From Planctomonas sp. JC2975 (GTDB lineage Bacteria > Actinomycetota > Actinomycetes > Actinomycetales > Microbacteriaceae), in NCBI RefSeq assembly GCF_012985205.1, contig NZ_JABEKS010000005.1, positions 1 through 45,386 on the forward strand: a stretch of 45,386 nucleotides of DNA, in the 5' to 3' direction. The notes beneath the pieces are model-generated. The model searched no databases and was not told the DNA's origin. It worked only from the letters and a program-made list of their open reading frames with translations. The position numbers and the translations under genes are program-made. Below are positions 17,174-25,369 of the stretch, piece after piece. Each line of letters opens with the position of its first letter. Positions within the stretch are counted from its first letter, which is position 1.

Positions 17174-18522
17174 GCCCCCTCTTCGTACGTGCCTGCCGCG
17201 TCAGCGGCCATTGCGCCGGCCTCTTGTGCCTTGTCGACCGCTACCTGCCCTGCCTTGAGCGCTCCCGCCGCAATCAGGGTGGGAACGCCGATCGCAGCAC
17301 CTGCGCCGGTAGCGGACTCGGCGGCTCCTGCCGCCGCAAGTCCGCCAGCACTAGCACCAGCTGCACCCGCGCCGGCCTCGGCTCCGGCGCCTGCCTCAGC
17401 GCCAGCTCCCGCCTTGGCTCCCGCTCCCGCTAGGTCGCCCAAGCCCTTCGTGCCGATGCCGGCCGATTCCTCGGCCGGTGATCCGGCATTGGCCGAGTCG
17501 CTGGACTTGCCGCCCTGCTGCGACTGCGGCGCATAGCGGCTCGGCAGCTCGTTGGTGTTCTGCGAACCCCACTGGCCAGGCTGCATGCTCGGACCGGTGC
17601 TTCCCCCGGTCAGCGCCGGGATGACCGGTGCGAACTTCATCAGAAGGAAGGGGCTGAACGTTGCGATGAGCATGGCGAACACGCCAGAAATGAGCAGCGC
17701 GAGCCGTTGCACGTCGAGGTTGTTACCGAATGTCTCCACGCCCGCACCGATCCAGTGGAAGGTGACGCCGAGCATGAAGAACAGCAGCGGATGCGCCAGC
17801 AGCACGCCGATGAAGAGACCCACGAGCCGCCAGCCGGTCTTGCGTCGCTGCGGGTCAACGATCCACACGTAACCGAGCGGGAACAGCACGCCCGAGAAGT
17901 ACAGGACGACCAACAGCATGAGCATGACGACGATGGTCATCAGCAGCGCGACCCACGCGCAGAACATCAGGAACGCGGCCACGGGTGCCCCGCCTGCGAT
18001 CCCTGTGGCGTCGCCCTGGTCGAGCATCTTGGTGAACGAGTTCACGAGGTTGTCGTTGGTATCGAAAAACGCCCACCTAGTGAGCGACGTGCTCAGCGCG
18101 TGCACGAGGTTCACGAGGACCGCTCCGAGCATCGGGCCGAACATCGCCCCGATGATGAACAGCGGGCCGTAGAACACCAGCGACTCGCCCAGCTCCCGGC
18201 CCGACTGCGTGCCCCGCGCAACGCGCACGAACTGCGGGAGCAACACCAACACGAGCACAAAGATGGCCAACGCGAACGACACCTTGTAGACGTTGATGAA
18301 CCAAGACAAAGTGAGGTCCGGCATCGTCGCCTGCGTGATGACCGGCAGCACGTCACGCGACAGTGAAACCGCCGAGTCGCGAAACGCCTTGTACATGTTG
18401 CCGAACGGGTCAGAGAAGAAGTTGGCGGCCGCCCCGGCGGCATTGATGGCGTTCCCTACGCCACCAATCACGTCGCCCCATGGGTCCCCGTTGCCTCCGC
18501 CGTTGTTCTCAAAAGTGAACAT
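17170..18522 (-). CDS. VirB6/TrbL-like polytopic membrane protein
   Basis: A 450-residue inner-membrane protein with six or more membrane spans (for example ALAIFVLVLVLLPQFV, PLFIIGAMFGPMLGAVLVNL, AAFLMFCAWVALLMTIVVML, LFIGVLLAHPLLFFML, LLISGVFAMLIATFSPFLL). It would form the channel base. Start taken at 18522 (MFTFENNGGG) with GGGGGA upstream. The C-terminal 130 residues are soluble and end in an Ala/Gly-rich low-complexity run (repeats of GAGAEA), unusual in length. The start codon is 1 bp past the previous stop. Confidence 0.88.
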   Translation of the reverse strand: MFTFENNGGGNGDPWGDVIGGVGNAINAAGAAANFFSDPFGNMYKAFRDSAVSLSRDVLPVITQATMPDLTLSWFINVYKVSFALAIFVLVLVLLPQFVRVARGTQSGRELGESLVFYGPLFIIGAMFGPMLGAVLVNLVHALSTSLTRWAFFDTNDNLVNSFTKMLDQGDATGIAGGAPVAAFLMFCAWVALLMTIVVMLMLLVVLYFSGVLFPLGYVWIVDPQRRKTGWRLVGLFIGVLLAHPLLFFMLGVTFHWIGAGVETFGNNLDVQRLALLISGVFAMLIATFSPFLLMKFAPVIPALTGGSTGPSMQPGQWGSQNTNELPSRYAPQSQQGGKSSDSANAGSPAEESAGIGTKGLGDLAGAGAKAGAGAEAGAGAEAGAGAAGASAGGLAAAGAAESATGAGAAIGVPTLIAAGALKAGQVAVDKAQEAGAMAADAAGTYEEGA

Positions 18523-18523
18523 G

Positions 18524-19222
18524 TCAGCATCCCCCGCTGTATGCGGTTCCGATCGAGAAGAGGCTTTGCGTCGTCCGAGTTCCCTTAGCCCCAAGTACCT
18601 TCCAAGCTCCGTCCTCCCAGCGGAGCGTGACCGTTGTCGACTCCCGCAATGTCGCGCTCAGCGCGCCATCGGTGACGAGCCCCGCGCCCACAGAGATAAC
18701 CGGCTGATCCGCGGTCGACGTCGATTCGACGTAGAACACTCCGGGAACGGTGGAGACGCTAAACGGCTGTCCGTCCGGCACAAGGCCACCTGATCTGTTC
18801 GTGTCGCTCGTGACGAACTGAGCAAATTGCTCGGGGTCGTCCTTCGACGACACGATGCTCTGGGTGACCTGCTGTACATCGCCCGTCGAAGGGTTCGGGA
18901 ACTGGTAGAGCCAGCGCATGAACGCCGCAGCCATACTGGCCGCGCCGTTCGTGGTGTGAGGCGCAGCCTTCTGTGCAGCGATGAGCATTGCTGCGTCACG
19001 CCCGTTCCCGCCGATGCACCCATTTGCCGCGACACCGGGTGCATCCGTTGCCGTAGGGCTCTGGCTCGAGGTGGGTCGTGCGGTGGGCTGCGCATTCGAG
19101 GTGCTACTGAATCCTCCGGTGAGGGCGAGGATCAGCACGAGGGCGACGAGGAGCGCGGCGAGACCGACGACGATCCATGGCCAGCGGGGTCGTGTGCGTA
19201 CAGGGCGCGGGGCGTCGCTCAT
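18524..19222 (-). CDS. VirB8-like transfer protein, NTF2-like fold
   Basis: A 232-residue protein with one N-terminal membrane span (WPWIVVGLAALLVALVLILA, about residues 14-33), a Ser/Thr/Pro linker and an outer domain. That domain ends in a pattern common to NTF2-like VirB8/TcpC proteins (TVTLRWEDGAWKVLGAKG). It likely bridges membrane and cell-wall parts of the channel. Tight spacing to both neighbours places it in the transfer operon. Confidence 0.78.
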   Translation of the reverse strand: MSDAPRPVRTRPRWPWIVVGLAALLVALVLILALTGGFSSTSNAQPTARPTSSQSPTATDAPGVAANGCIGGNGRDAAMLIAAQKAAPHTTNGAASMAAAFMRWLYQFPNPSTGDVQQVTQSIVSSKDDPEQFAQFVTSDTNRSGGLVPDGQPFSVSTVPGVFYVESTSTADQPVISVGAGLVTDGALSATLRESTTVTLRWEDGAWKVLGAKGTRTTQSLFSIGTAYSGGC

Positions 19223-19229
19223 GCGGCGG

Positions 19230-19553
19230 TCATCCAGCGATTGCGAGGATCGCGCCGACGATCACTGCGAGGGCTGCGAGGCATCCAAGAGTGATGCCGG
19301 CCCAGACGGCCCTAGTACGTGCTGACTTGTAGGCCAGCGCGTTTCCGCCACCCTCGGACGAGCCGGCCATGCCGGCCAGCGCGATCGCTAGGAAGATGAT
19401 CGTGATAACGATGCAGATTGCCCAGATGCCTCCCAGCACCTTCTTCCAGAGCGCGTCGAACTCGACCCCGAATACGGAGAAGTCGGGCAGCACGCCGTTG
19501 AGCGGGTTGTCGATCGTCGCGTGAGCGATCAGCTGGTGCGCGATTTCGTGCAT
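19230..19553 (-). CDS. Small pilin-like membrane protein of transfer cluster
   Basis: A 107-residue protein with two membrane spans (GGIWAICIVITIIFLAIALAG and AVWAGITLGCLAALAVIVGA) joined by a short loop (GSSEGGGNALAYKSARTR). This layout and its place before the VirB8- and VirB6-like genes match the VirB2-like or small integral membrane proteins of actinobacterial clusters. GGAGAACAACC precedes the ATG. Confidence 0.8.
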   Translation of the reverse strand: MHEIAHQLIAHATIDNPLNGVLPDFSVFGVEFDALWKKVLGGIWAICIVITIIFLAIALAGMAGSSEGGGNALAYKSARTRAVWAGITLGCLAALAVIVGAILAIAG

Positions 19554-19576
19554 GGTTGTTCTCCTAGTCCGGCTGC

Positions 19577-20935
19577 TTAGCCAACGGTGGTCTTGAGTGC
19601 GTCGACGACGCCTGCTGCCGCCGCTGTGTATGCGGCCCGTGTGGCCGGCGCGAGACGGTCGAGGGTGATCTGCCCGCGCTCGGCAATGTGGGCGTCGTAG
19701 GGGACTTCGTAGACAGCGCGCACGCCCATTCCCTCGATGATCCGCTGGGCTCGCTCGAGCACCTGCGGGTGTTCGGGTCGTCCGTCCGTGAGCCGGATCA
19801 GGATGGCGTTGGCTGCCAGGGTTGAGGCGTGCCCGCCCTGAGCGCGCAGCTCGTCAAGGGTTGCCACGGCGTCGAGCACCGAGTCGCCGGCGTTCAGCAT
19901 CGGGATCACGAGTGCATCTGCGGTCTCGACGGCTCCCTGGAACGCGCTGGATGACGGCTGGTTACCGGAGTCCATGACGCGGATCGAGTAGTACTCGTCG
20001 ATGACGCGGGCCGCTGCGGTGATGTCCTCTCGGTTCAACTGCTGGCGCCGGCCCACTGTGCCGATGACCGCTGCGAACGAGGTCTGCGGTGCGGTGTACC
20101 CGTTCAGCTGACCGGCGCTGCCGATCGCTGGGGCGTCGCGCACCAGTTCTCCGATACCGCGCACGGGATTGCCCTCCGAGCGGAACGTGAGCGTGCCGGG
20201 GTCGTCGGAGACCTCGAGGATGCACACCGACCCGCCGCGGACCGCGGCGAGCACTCCCCCGAGTACCAGCGATGAGGGGGTCTTTCCGGTGCCGCCCTTC
20301 TTGTTCGCCACGAGGATGGACACGGCCCGTGTCCACGTTGCCTGGCGGATCTTCTGCTCGTCGCCGTGCAGTGCTTCGGCCGCCGCCAGCTCTGTCTTCT
20401 CGGCTGCCCCGGGCTCGACGTTCAGCCCCATCTTCGAGAGCATTCCCCGTAGCCCGCGTGTGGCCCGCGGCTGTTCTCGGACAGTGCTGGCTGCACTGAG
20501 GTCTGCGACGGGATCGAGAAAGACCGTGTTCGGCAGCTGAGTCGGCTGAGCTACATTCACTGCGCTGGCGGCCGGCACAGGCGGCAATTCAGCCACATGC
20601 TGAACAGCTGGTTGCGGTTCCCATTCCTCCTCGCCGAGGTCGGCCTCTTCGGCCGCCGCTCGCGCCTGCTCACGGACGGCTTGCAGTACTGGTCCGGAGA
20701 CGGTGTATTCGGATTCGACGTAGCTTGCGGCGCGCTGCGCCCCCGGGAACACGTCGTTAATTTCGTCCTGTGCCATGCGGTGGTCCTCCCTTGGCTGTGC
20801 AGCAATCAGCTGCGCTCCGCAGCTGGTGCAGTAGTGCGGTCCCGCCGTATTGATGCCGCAGCTCGGGCAGACCGCGAGTGGTCGACTTGCAGGGTCGACG
20901 GCTGTCGATCCCTGCGAAATCTCCGCCGTTTCCAT
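19577..20935 (-). CDS. ParA/MinD-like ATPase with zinc ribbon
   Basis: A 452-residue protein at the head of the transfer cluster. An N-terminal zinc ribbon (CPSCG ... CTSCG, about residues 23-40) and an acidic linker precede a MinD/ParA ATPase domain with a deviant Walker A (ANKKGGTGKTPSS, about residue 210), a VMDSGNQ strand and DALVIPMLNAGDS. Start taken at ATG 20935, which has GGGGAG 7 bp upstream; a TTG at 21025 is possible. Such ATPases may position the transfer machinery, as VirC1 does in Agrobacterium; it is distinct from the partition ParA at 24334. Confidence 0.8.
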   Translation of the reverse strand: METAEISQGSTAVDPASRPLAVCPSCGINTAGPHYCTSCGAQLIAAQPREDHRMAQDEINDVFPGAQRAASYVESEYTVSGPVLQAVREQARAAAEEADLGEEEWEPQPAVQHVAELPPVPAASAVNVAQPTQLPNTVFLDPVADLSAASTVREQPRATRGLRGMLSKMGLNVEPGAAEKTELAAAEALHGDEQKIRQATWTRAVSILVANKKGGTGKTPSSLVLGGVLAAVRGGSVCILEVSDDPGTLTFRSEGNPVRGIGELVRDAPAIGSAGQLNGYTAPQTSFAAVIGTVGRRQQLNREDITAAARVIDEYYSIRVMDSGNQPSSSAFQGAVETADALVIPMLNAGDSVLDAVATLDELRAQGGHASTLAANAILIRLTDGRPEHPQVLERAQRIIEGMGVRAVYEVPYDAHIAERGQITLDRLAPATRAAYTAAAAGVVDALKTTVG

Positions 20936-21109
20936 CTGCTCGCTCCCCAGCGCTCGCGTGACCACTCCGAGGGTAGTGGTCACTTCGGACGCGTCCGATA
21001 CCGGACACTCTACCTTGTAGTTCAATTACTAGGTAGGCATTCTTAGACCATTAGCGATCTGGACGGACTGATCAGGACAGCTGCCCACTTGACCGGGCAG
21101 AATGGGAAG

Positions 21110-21421
21110 ATGCCTTCGCGCCGGGACACGCCAGAGATGCCACCGCGTGCCGCAGCTGTGCATGACGCGATCTCGGGTACGTCGCGACTTATTACCCTGC
21201 GTTTCCTCCTGGAAAACCCGGGGTCGACACGAACGCAGCTCGTCGAGGGTTCGGGCCTGACTCCCAGCACGGCGCGCATTGTGCTGCGTGAGCTGGAAGA
21301 ACTCGGCTACGTCGAAGCGGATGTCACCGGCGACCGCAACGGCCGCCCGGTCCACTACGCGGCGCGACGCGACGTCCTCACCGATGACCTGACAGCTTTC
21401 GTCGCCTGGATGCTGCGATAG
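21110..21421 (+). CDS. Winged-helix transcriptional regulator
   Basis: A 103-residue DNA-binding protein: SRLITLRFLLENPGSTRTQL, VEGSGLTPSTARIVLRELEE (recognition helix), then the wing YVEADVTGDRNGRPVHYAA. It reads divergently from the transfer operon, which starts at 20935, across a 174-bp gap and so is a good candidate to control transfer. A TTG start at 21089 is also possible. Confidence 0.78.
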   Translation: MPSRRDTPEMPPRAAAVHDAISGTSRLITLRFLLENPGSTRTQLVEGSGLTPSTARIVLRELEELGYVEADVTGDRNGRPVHYAARRDVLTDDLTAFVAWMLR

Positions 21422-21555
21422 CGCGCCCTGTCCCGCGTCTGACAGGTAGGCACGTCGACTGTGTGGCCGGGTGATTTCGGGTTGCCGTCGATTTGCTGCG
21501 CAAATCGTCGCCCTCGTGCTCCACGGGGCTCAGCGCTCGAAAGGATCCGCTGGCG

Positions 21556-21750
21556 TTACGAGATGCTTGCGGCGATGGTTGCACCGACAGTGACGGGAAC
21601 AGCGATTAGCGCGCAGATCATGCCAATTGTTCTCAGACGGTCCGCTGCGCGGGGTGGAGCGAGGCCGAGCCGTCGTGCGCGCCGACTAGTCCAGACGAGA
21701 GCCATGCCGGCGATTAGGGCGAGGAAGCCGATCGTGGCAAGTATGTGCAT
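21556..21750 (-). CDS. Small two-span membrane protein
   Basis: A 64-residue peptide with two membrane helices (ILATIGFLALIAGMALVW and IGMICALIAVPVTVGATI) and an Arg-rich loop (RRARRLGLAPPRAADRLR). GAGGGAG sits 6 bp before the ATG. Function unknown. Nothing else is supported in 21422-21555. Confidence 0.6.
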   Translation of the reverse strand: MHILATIGFLALIAGMALVWTSRRARRLGLAPPRAADRLRTIGMICALIAVPVTVGATIAASIS

Positions 21751-21836
21751 GTCATGCTCCCTCGGCGCGGATCGCCGGGATCCTGCTCATGCTCCGATCC
21801 TCTCAGCTGCTTGCGACATGCCTGTCTTGCAGGTCT

Positions 21837-22112
21837 CTATTGGCCGCGTTGGTCGTGCTGGGCGCGTGCACGCATAATGTCGGCGCTTCGGATGGCATGT
21901 GCTGATGCAGTCCGGCCGGCCTGTACACCGAACGCTTGGCGGTAGGCGGCTTCCGCGTCGGCTCGCGCTTGCTGTGCCTCGCGGTCGAGCCGGGAGATCT
22001 CCGCCCGAAGCCGTTCCAGCTCCGCAGCCTGGTCAGTCATCGCCTCGAGGTAGCCGGAGGCGAACACATCAAGCTCGTGCGCGGTCATCTGTACGTAGTC
22101 GGTGCTCATCAT
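21837..22112 (-). CDS. Small coiled-coil protein
   Basis: A 91-residue protein beginning MMSTDYVQMTAHELDVF; residues about 28-58 form a coiled coil (AAELERLRAEISRLDREAQQ). GGAGGTGACC immediately before the ATG fixes the start at 22112. Its neighbour at 22138-22419 lies 25 bp upstream on the same strand. Function unknown; small plasmid maintenance or entry protein is a guess. Confidence 0.68.
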   Translation of the reverse strand: MMSTDYVQMTAHELDVFASGYLEAMTDQAAELERLRAEISRLDREAQQARADAEAAYRQAFGVQAGRTASAHAIRSADIMRARAQHDQRGQ

Positions 22113-22137
22113 GGTCACCTCCGCTCCCCCGGCTGTC

Positions 22138-22419
22138 TCACTGGCAGCTTTCGCACTGCAGAAGGTCCATCGGGTCCACCGGCACGGCGTACTGCGCGTC
22201 CGAGTCCCGATAGTGACGCTCCCCCGGCTGGTCGTTTCGTGCGTGTGCAGCCATCCACATGTCGGCGGCCGCCGGCTCCCCCATCGCATACAGCAGCCCG
22301 TACAGCGCATCGATCTCTTCGCAGCTCATCGCCGTCCCGATGTAGTCCGCCATCTCCTGGCGTGCCCACTGGCCGGTGAAGGTCAAAACCGCGTTGCTGT
22401 CGGTGATCAGAGTGCTCAT
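22138..22419 (-). CDS. Small protein with SCQ-type Cys tail
   Basis: A 93-residue protein with a helical body (WARQEMADYIGTAMSCEEID, ALYGLLYAMGEPAAADMWMA) and the C-terminal tail YAVPVDPMDLLQCESCQ. The tail is almost the same as that of the unrelated 30-residue peptide at 40959-41051 (YVVPVDPMDELGCDSCQ). AAGGGGAAC precedes the ATG. It is followed closely by the coiled-coil gene. The shared tail suggests a common signal, binding or processing site. No known family recognised. Confidence 0.72.
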   Translation of the reverse strand: MSTLITDSNAVLTFTGQWARQEMADYIGTAMSCEEIDALYGLLYAMGEPAAADMWMAAHARNDQPGERHYRDSDAQYAVPVDPMDLLQCESCQ

Positions 22420-22547
22420 AATGTTCCCCTTTGTTGTGTCCTGGTGAATGTCAGAAGTTCGGCGCTTGCGTCGAGCTGCGTGGATTCACTGGACCCCTGC
22501 CGAATGCTCTGGTGCGGACGGGGCTGGCGGGGGTTCCCGAGGGTTCA

Positions 22548-22621
22548 GTCCGTGGCGTTCCCGGCGCGGCGCACAGCGACGCGGCAGAGGTTGCACGGAC
22601 CGTGGGAATCGCTGGCGATTC
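22548..22621 (-). ncRNA. Candidate structured leader RNA, copy 1
   Basis: In the 284-bp gap upstream of the gene starting at 22419. On plus-strand coordinates: stem 22548-22554 GTCCGTG with 22594-22600 CACGGAC; inside it 22563-22568 GGCGCG with 22580-22585 CGCGGC (one mismatch); then hairpin 22606-22621 GAATCGC-TG-GCGATTC. The same order and spacing occur at 27496-27567 with different paired bases, the pattern expected of a conserved RNA fold. It would be read on the minus strand with the downstream gene. Type is inference from pairing, not a match to a known RNA family. Confidence 0.5.
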
Positions 22622-22703
22622 GTACGGCCGCGGGGTTCATCGGTTGCCACGGCCACACCAGGGCACACCCCCGCCCTGCAGGGCGGACCACTCAGGCGGC
22701 CAG

Positions 22704-23507
22704 TCATTGGCCGACCAAACTGCTCTGGAGCGGACCGGGCGGGCGAGCAGTGCTGTCTGGTGTGCTCTCGCTCGTGGTCCGCACCAAGTGCAGTCGGTCT
22801 TGGGTGCGTGCCACTGTGCTCTTGCTCGCACCGGTACGGGTGGCGATGGCCCGCTGGCTCATCCCGGCCGCGGTCAGTTCTTCGATCATGCGGTCACGGT
22901 CCTCGGTGGTGTCGACCTCCGAGGTTGCTGCAAGCTGCTCGGCGATGATTTCGGGTCGCGGCTGGTCCACGGTGATCCGCTGGTCCAAAGGGGGCGCGAC
23001 GTCGACGTCCGTCTGGTCTTCGACCTGGACCTGGCACGGTCCGCGCTTGGCGATCGCGATGCTGGCGCTTGCGTGCGTGGCTGCGAACACTCCGATGGGC
23101 GGTAGTGCGGCGACGGCGGTGCCGGCCCAGGTGGTCCAGTGGCTCGGATCACCGGCGGCCCAGGCGGCCGATGCGTTGGCGAGGAACGAGACAGTGGTCA
23201 GGAACGCAAGCATGAAGTCCGCGAAGCGGGCCGTCTCTCCGCGACCGCGGCGAACGTAGCCGATGACGCTGTAGACGACGATTCCGCCGTCGATGGATGC
23301 CGGGACGCACCACCGCCACGCCGGGGCCGCGTGTGACCAACTGGCAACGATGAGCATGGCGTCGAAGCTCAGGATGAAGCTGATCACCGCCAGCCCCACA
23401 GTGCCAACGAGCGCGATCCCGACTAGAGCCCAGGATTCGGTTTGCAACCTGCGGATGCGCCGGATCGGGCCGGTCTGAGCGAGGGTCGGGGCGGTCCAGC
23501 TGGTCAT
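22704..23507 (-). CDS. DUF2637-type membrane protein with C-terminal HTH
   Basis: A 267-residue protein with about four membrane spans in the first 150 residues (WALVGIALVGTVGLAVISFI, CVPASIDGGIVVYSVIGYVR, FMLAFLTTVSFLANASAAWA, VAALPPIGVFAATHASASIA); the SIDGG motif is typical of DUF2637. A cytoplasmic tail carries a helix-turn-helix (MIEELTAAGMSQRAIATRTG followed by ASKSTVARTQDRL). Such genes are hallmark accessory genes of actinobacterial plasmids and integrative elements. GAGGAGAGTTCG precedes the ATG. Confidence 0.82.
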   Translation of the reverse strand: MTSWTAPTLAQTGPIRRIRRLQTESWALVGIALVGTVGLAVISFILSFDAMLIVASWSHAAPAWRWCVPASIDGGIVVYSVIGYVRRGRGETARFADFMLAFLTTVSFLANASAAWAAGDPSHWTTWAGTAVAALPPIGVFAATHASASIAIAKRGPCQVQVEDQTDVDVAPPLDQRITVDQPRPEIIAEQLAATSEVDTTEDRDRMIEELTAAGMSQRAIATRTGASKSTVARTQDRLHLVRTTSESTPDSTARPPGPLQSSLVGQ

Positions 23508-23528
23508 CGAACTCTCCTCATTAATAAC

Positions 23529-23540
23529 AACGCTTGCGTT
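23529..23540. promoter_or_regulatory. Palindromic operator candidate
   Basis: AACGC-TT-GCGTT lies 22 bp before the start of the DUF2637 gene, in the 79-bp gap to the divergent gene at 23587. Its core CGCTTGCG also occurs in the hairpin at 27552-27567. Either divergent small DNA-binding protein could bind it. Confidence 0.45.
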
Positions 23541-23586
23541 CTATTTTAGCGAATTGCGACGGATCCGTGGTGATAATCTCGGGATT

Positions 23587-23841
23587 GTGGACCACGAAGA
23601 GATAGAGCGGACCAGCGGTGATCCAGGTCCTGGTCCAGGTGGTCTTTATGACGTGCGCCGGCTCGCGGCGAGGCTGGGTGTGGCCCGGTCTTCGGTCCGG
23701 TCCGCGAGGAACAGGTCTGCCGACTGGCTCCCTGAGCCGGCCGGGATCGTCAACGGCGGCCCGGTGTGGACCGCGGCGTCGCTCGACGGTATTGAGGATC
23801 GACGGCGGCCGACGGGGCGGCCGCGGCGCGACTCGGTGTGA
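23587..23841 (+). CDS. Small helix-turn-helix DNA-binding protein
   Basis: An 84-residue protein beginning at GTG 23587. The core GGLYDVRRLAARLGVARSSV, then RSARNRSADWLPEPAGIVNG and GPVWTAASLDGIEDRR, is the AlpA/MerR-like layout of excisionase-type regulators (helix-turn-helix, then a GGPVW strand and a final helix). GATAAT lies about 11 bp upstream of the GTG with no Shine-Dalgarno, so the transcript may be leaderless. Likely a local regulator of the maintenance genes. Confidence 0.7.
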   Translation: MDHEEIERTSGDPGPGPGGLYDVRRLAARLGVARSSVRSARNRSADWLPEPAGIVNGGPVWTAASLDGIEDRRRPTGRPRRDSV

Positions 23842-23899
23842 GGCAAGGCGGCCAGCTCACGCTGATCCGCTCCCCTGTTTCTGGCCCCGCTAGTGGGCC

Positions 23900-24337
23900 T
23901 CAGCTGAAGGGGCGGCCGCGCTTTAGTTCGCCTTGGAAGGCTTCGAACGGCTGGCCATCGTTGTACTCCTGTGCGAGCTGGGCCAGGTAGAGGTCGATCG
24001 CGGTTCGCATGAACTCGCTGATGGTCTTCGGCCCACCGGCTGGTCCGGTCCGGGTCACGGCCATCTGTGCCTGCGCATATTGGCTGGGCCGCACGGACAT
24101 TGTCTTGTTCGTTAACCCTTCGGCCGTGGTGTGGCCGGCGGGCTGTTCCGTGGACCGCTGGACCGGGCGGGCCGCTACGGTCTTAGCCGCGGCGGGCCGG
24201 TTTGGCTCTTGGGCCTTTTCCGCGGGCTGCTGGACTAGAGCGGCTGGGGTTTCGGTCTGCTGGGAGACGATCGATTCCACTTCCATCTGGAGTCTGGGCC
24301 GCTCCTGGCCCGGGCGTTGCCTGGCTGGGCCGCTCAT
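23900..24337 (-). CDS. Ribbon-helix-helix partition partner of ParA
   Basis: A 145-residue protein with a long Pro/Ala/Gln-rich N-terminus and a C-terminal ribbon-helix-helix-like domain (TNKTMSVRPSQYAQAQMAV, then TISEFMRTAIDLYLAQLAQE). Its ATG overlaps the ParA stop (ATGA), the standard arrangement for a partition operon. It probably binds the 9-bp-phased heptamer array at 25239-25344 both as centromere-binding protein and as repressor; ParG and omega proteins work this way. The link to the array is inference. Confidence 0.78.
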   Translation of the reverse strand: MSGPARQRPGQERPRLQMEVESIVSQQTETPAALVQQPAEKAQEPNRPAAAKTVAARPVQRSTEQPAGHTTAEGLTNKTMSVRPSQYAQAQMAVTRTGPAGGPKTISEFMRTAIDLYLAQLAQEYNDGQPFEAFQGELKRGRPFS

Positions 24338-25215
24338 GCTGCGACTTCCTCGAGTTGCTTGACGCGGGCGACGATGGCTTCCGCGAGGCGGTCGTAGATC
24401 TCGGTCGTCTCGCGTCCGACCCGGTCATTCCAGGCCGTGAGTGACGCGGCGGCCGAGTCAGCCTCTGCAAAGCGGGTTCGCTCGGGAATGTACGGCGGCA
24501 CGAAGAACTCGTCGCCCTTGCTCAGGGTTGCCATGCCACCGAACTTCAGGACCAGGTCACGGAAGTGGTTCCGTAGTCCCTCGTACTGGAACTGTTGTTC
24601 TGCTTTGCGGCCGTCGTAGCGCGTGGGCAGAACGGCCAGCAGCTGGAGTGTTGGGTTGAAGATGTCTTCTGCGTGCTCGTCGATGAACCGCTGGACTTCC
24701 ATTGCTCCATCGATGGCGTCGAATTCGAGTGCGCAAGGAACGAGCACGTAGTCAGCTGCGGCCATCGACATCTGCACGAGGTGGCCGAGGTCGGGGCGGT
24801 TGTCATAGAGCTGCCAGTCGTAGTCGTCGGACCAGCCGTCGAGCGCCTTCTTCAGCCGGCGGATGGCGCCAACTTGGCCGGTCTCGGTCTCGCGATTCAT
24901 GAGGTCGAGCCGTGAGGGGAGCACGTCGATGTACTCGGCTTCCTTGCTCCGCTCCCCCGCACTGTCGGTCCAGCCGCATGGCACGACCACATCTTCTCCG
25001 ACACCGATGGTGTCGGCTTTGATGGCCTCTGAGACCGTGGGCTGGCCGGACTCCTGGTCCCATGCCGCTGCGAGACGGCGGCTCGCATTGGCTTGCGGGT
25101 CGAGGTCGACGACGAGAGTCCGTTCGTGTCGGCGTGCAAACGCCGCCGCAAGGGCGACCGTGACTTCGGACTTGCCGACGCCACCTTTTCGAGTGACAAC
25201 CGCGATACGTGGCAC
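24334..25215 (-). CDS. parA: ParA partition ATPase
   Basis: A 293-residue ParA-family ATPase. Deviant Walker A KGGVGKSE (about residues 10-17), Walker A' LVVDLDPQANAS (about residue 35), Walker B-like region DYDWQLYDNRPDLG (about residue 131) and ADYVLVPCALEFDA. GTG start at 25215 with AGGAAGG upstream. No N-terminal DNA-binding extension, so autoregulation is more likely through the RHH partner encoded just downstream. It drives segregation of the plasmid to daughter cells. Confidence 0.92.
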   Translation of the reverse strand: MPRIAVVTRKGGVGKSEVTVALAAAFARRHERTLVVDLDPQANASRRLAAAWDQESGQPTVSEAIKADTIGVGEDVVVPCGWTDSAGERSKEAEYIDVLPSRLDLMNRETETGQVGAIRRLKKALDGWSDDYDWQLYDNRPDLGHLVQMSMAAADYVLVPCALEFDAIDGAMEVQRFIDEHAEDIFNPTLQLLAVLPTRYDGRKAEQQFQYEGLRNHFRDLVLKFGGMATLSKGDEFFVPPYIPERTRFAEADSAAASLTAWNDRVGRETTEIYDRLAEAIVARVKQLEEVAA

Positions 25216-25238
25216 GTTTGGTCCTTCCTAAGCAATTC

Positions 25239-25344
25239 AATAGTTACAACGGTTCGAACCGTTGTTGTGGATTGCGGACGCGAGTCTAAGGAAACCGTTC
25301 CAACCGTTGCAATAGTTCTATTAGTTAGAACGGTTGGAACTGTT
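25239..25344. repeat. 9-bp-phased heptamer array (parS/operator candidate)
   Basis: Heptamers related to AAC(N)GTT occur every 9 bp with 2-bp spacers. First block: 25239 AATAGTT, 25248 AACGGTT, 25257 AACCGTT. Second block: 25293 AACCGTT, 25302 AACCGTT, 25311 AATAGTT, 25320 ATTAGTT, 25329 AACGGTT, 25338 AACTGTT. The two blocks are also in phase (36 bp, four periods). Lying directly upstream of parA, this is the expected layout for a ribbon-helix-helix centromere and operator. The parA promoter should lie within or beside it. Confidence 0.8.
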
Positions 25345-25369
25345 CTATGCGTCCTCAACGCGGGGGAGT

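Noticed and set aside
25239-25344. CRISPR array or replication iterons
   Set aside because: Repeats are 7 bp on a 9-bp grid without long spacers, and lie at the parA start and not at rep; this fits a partition operator.
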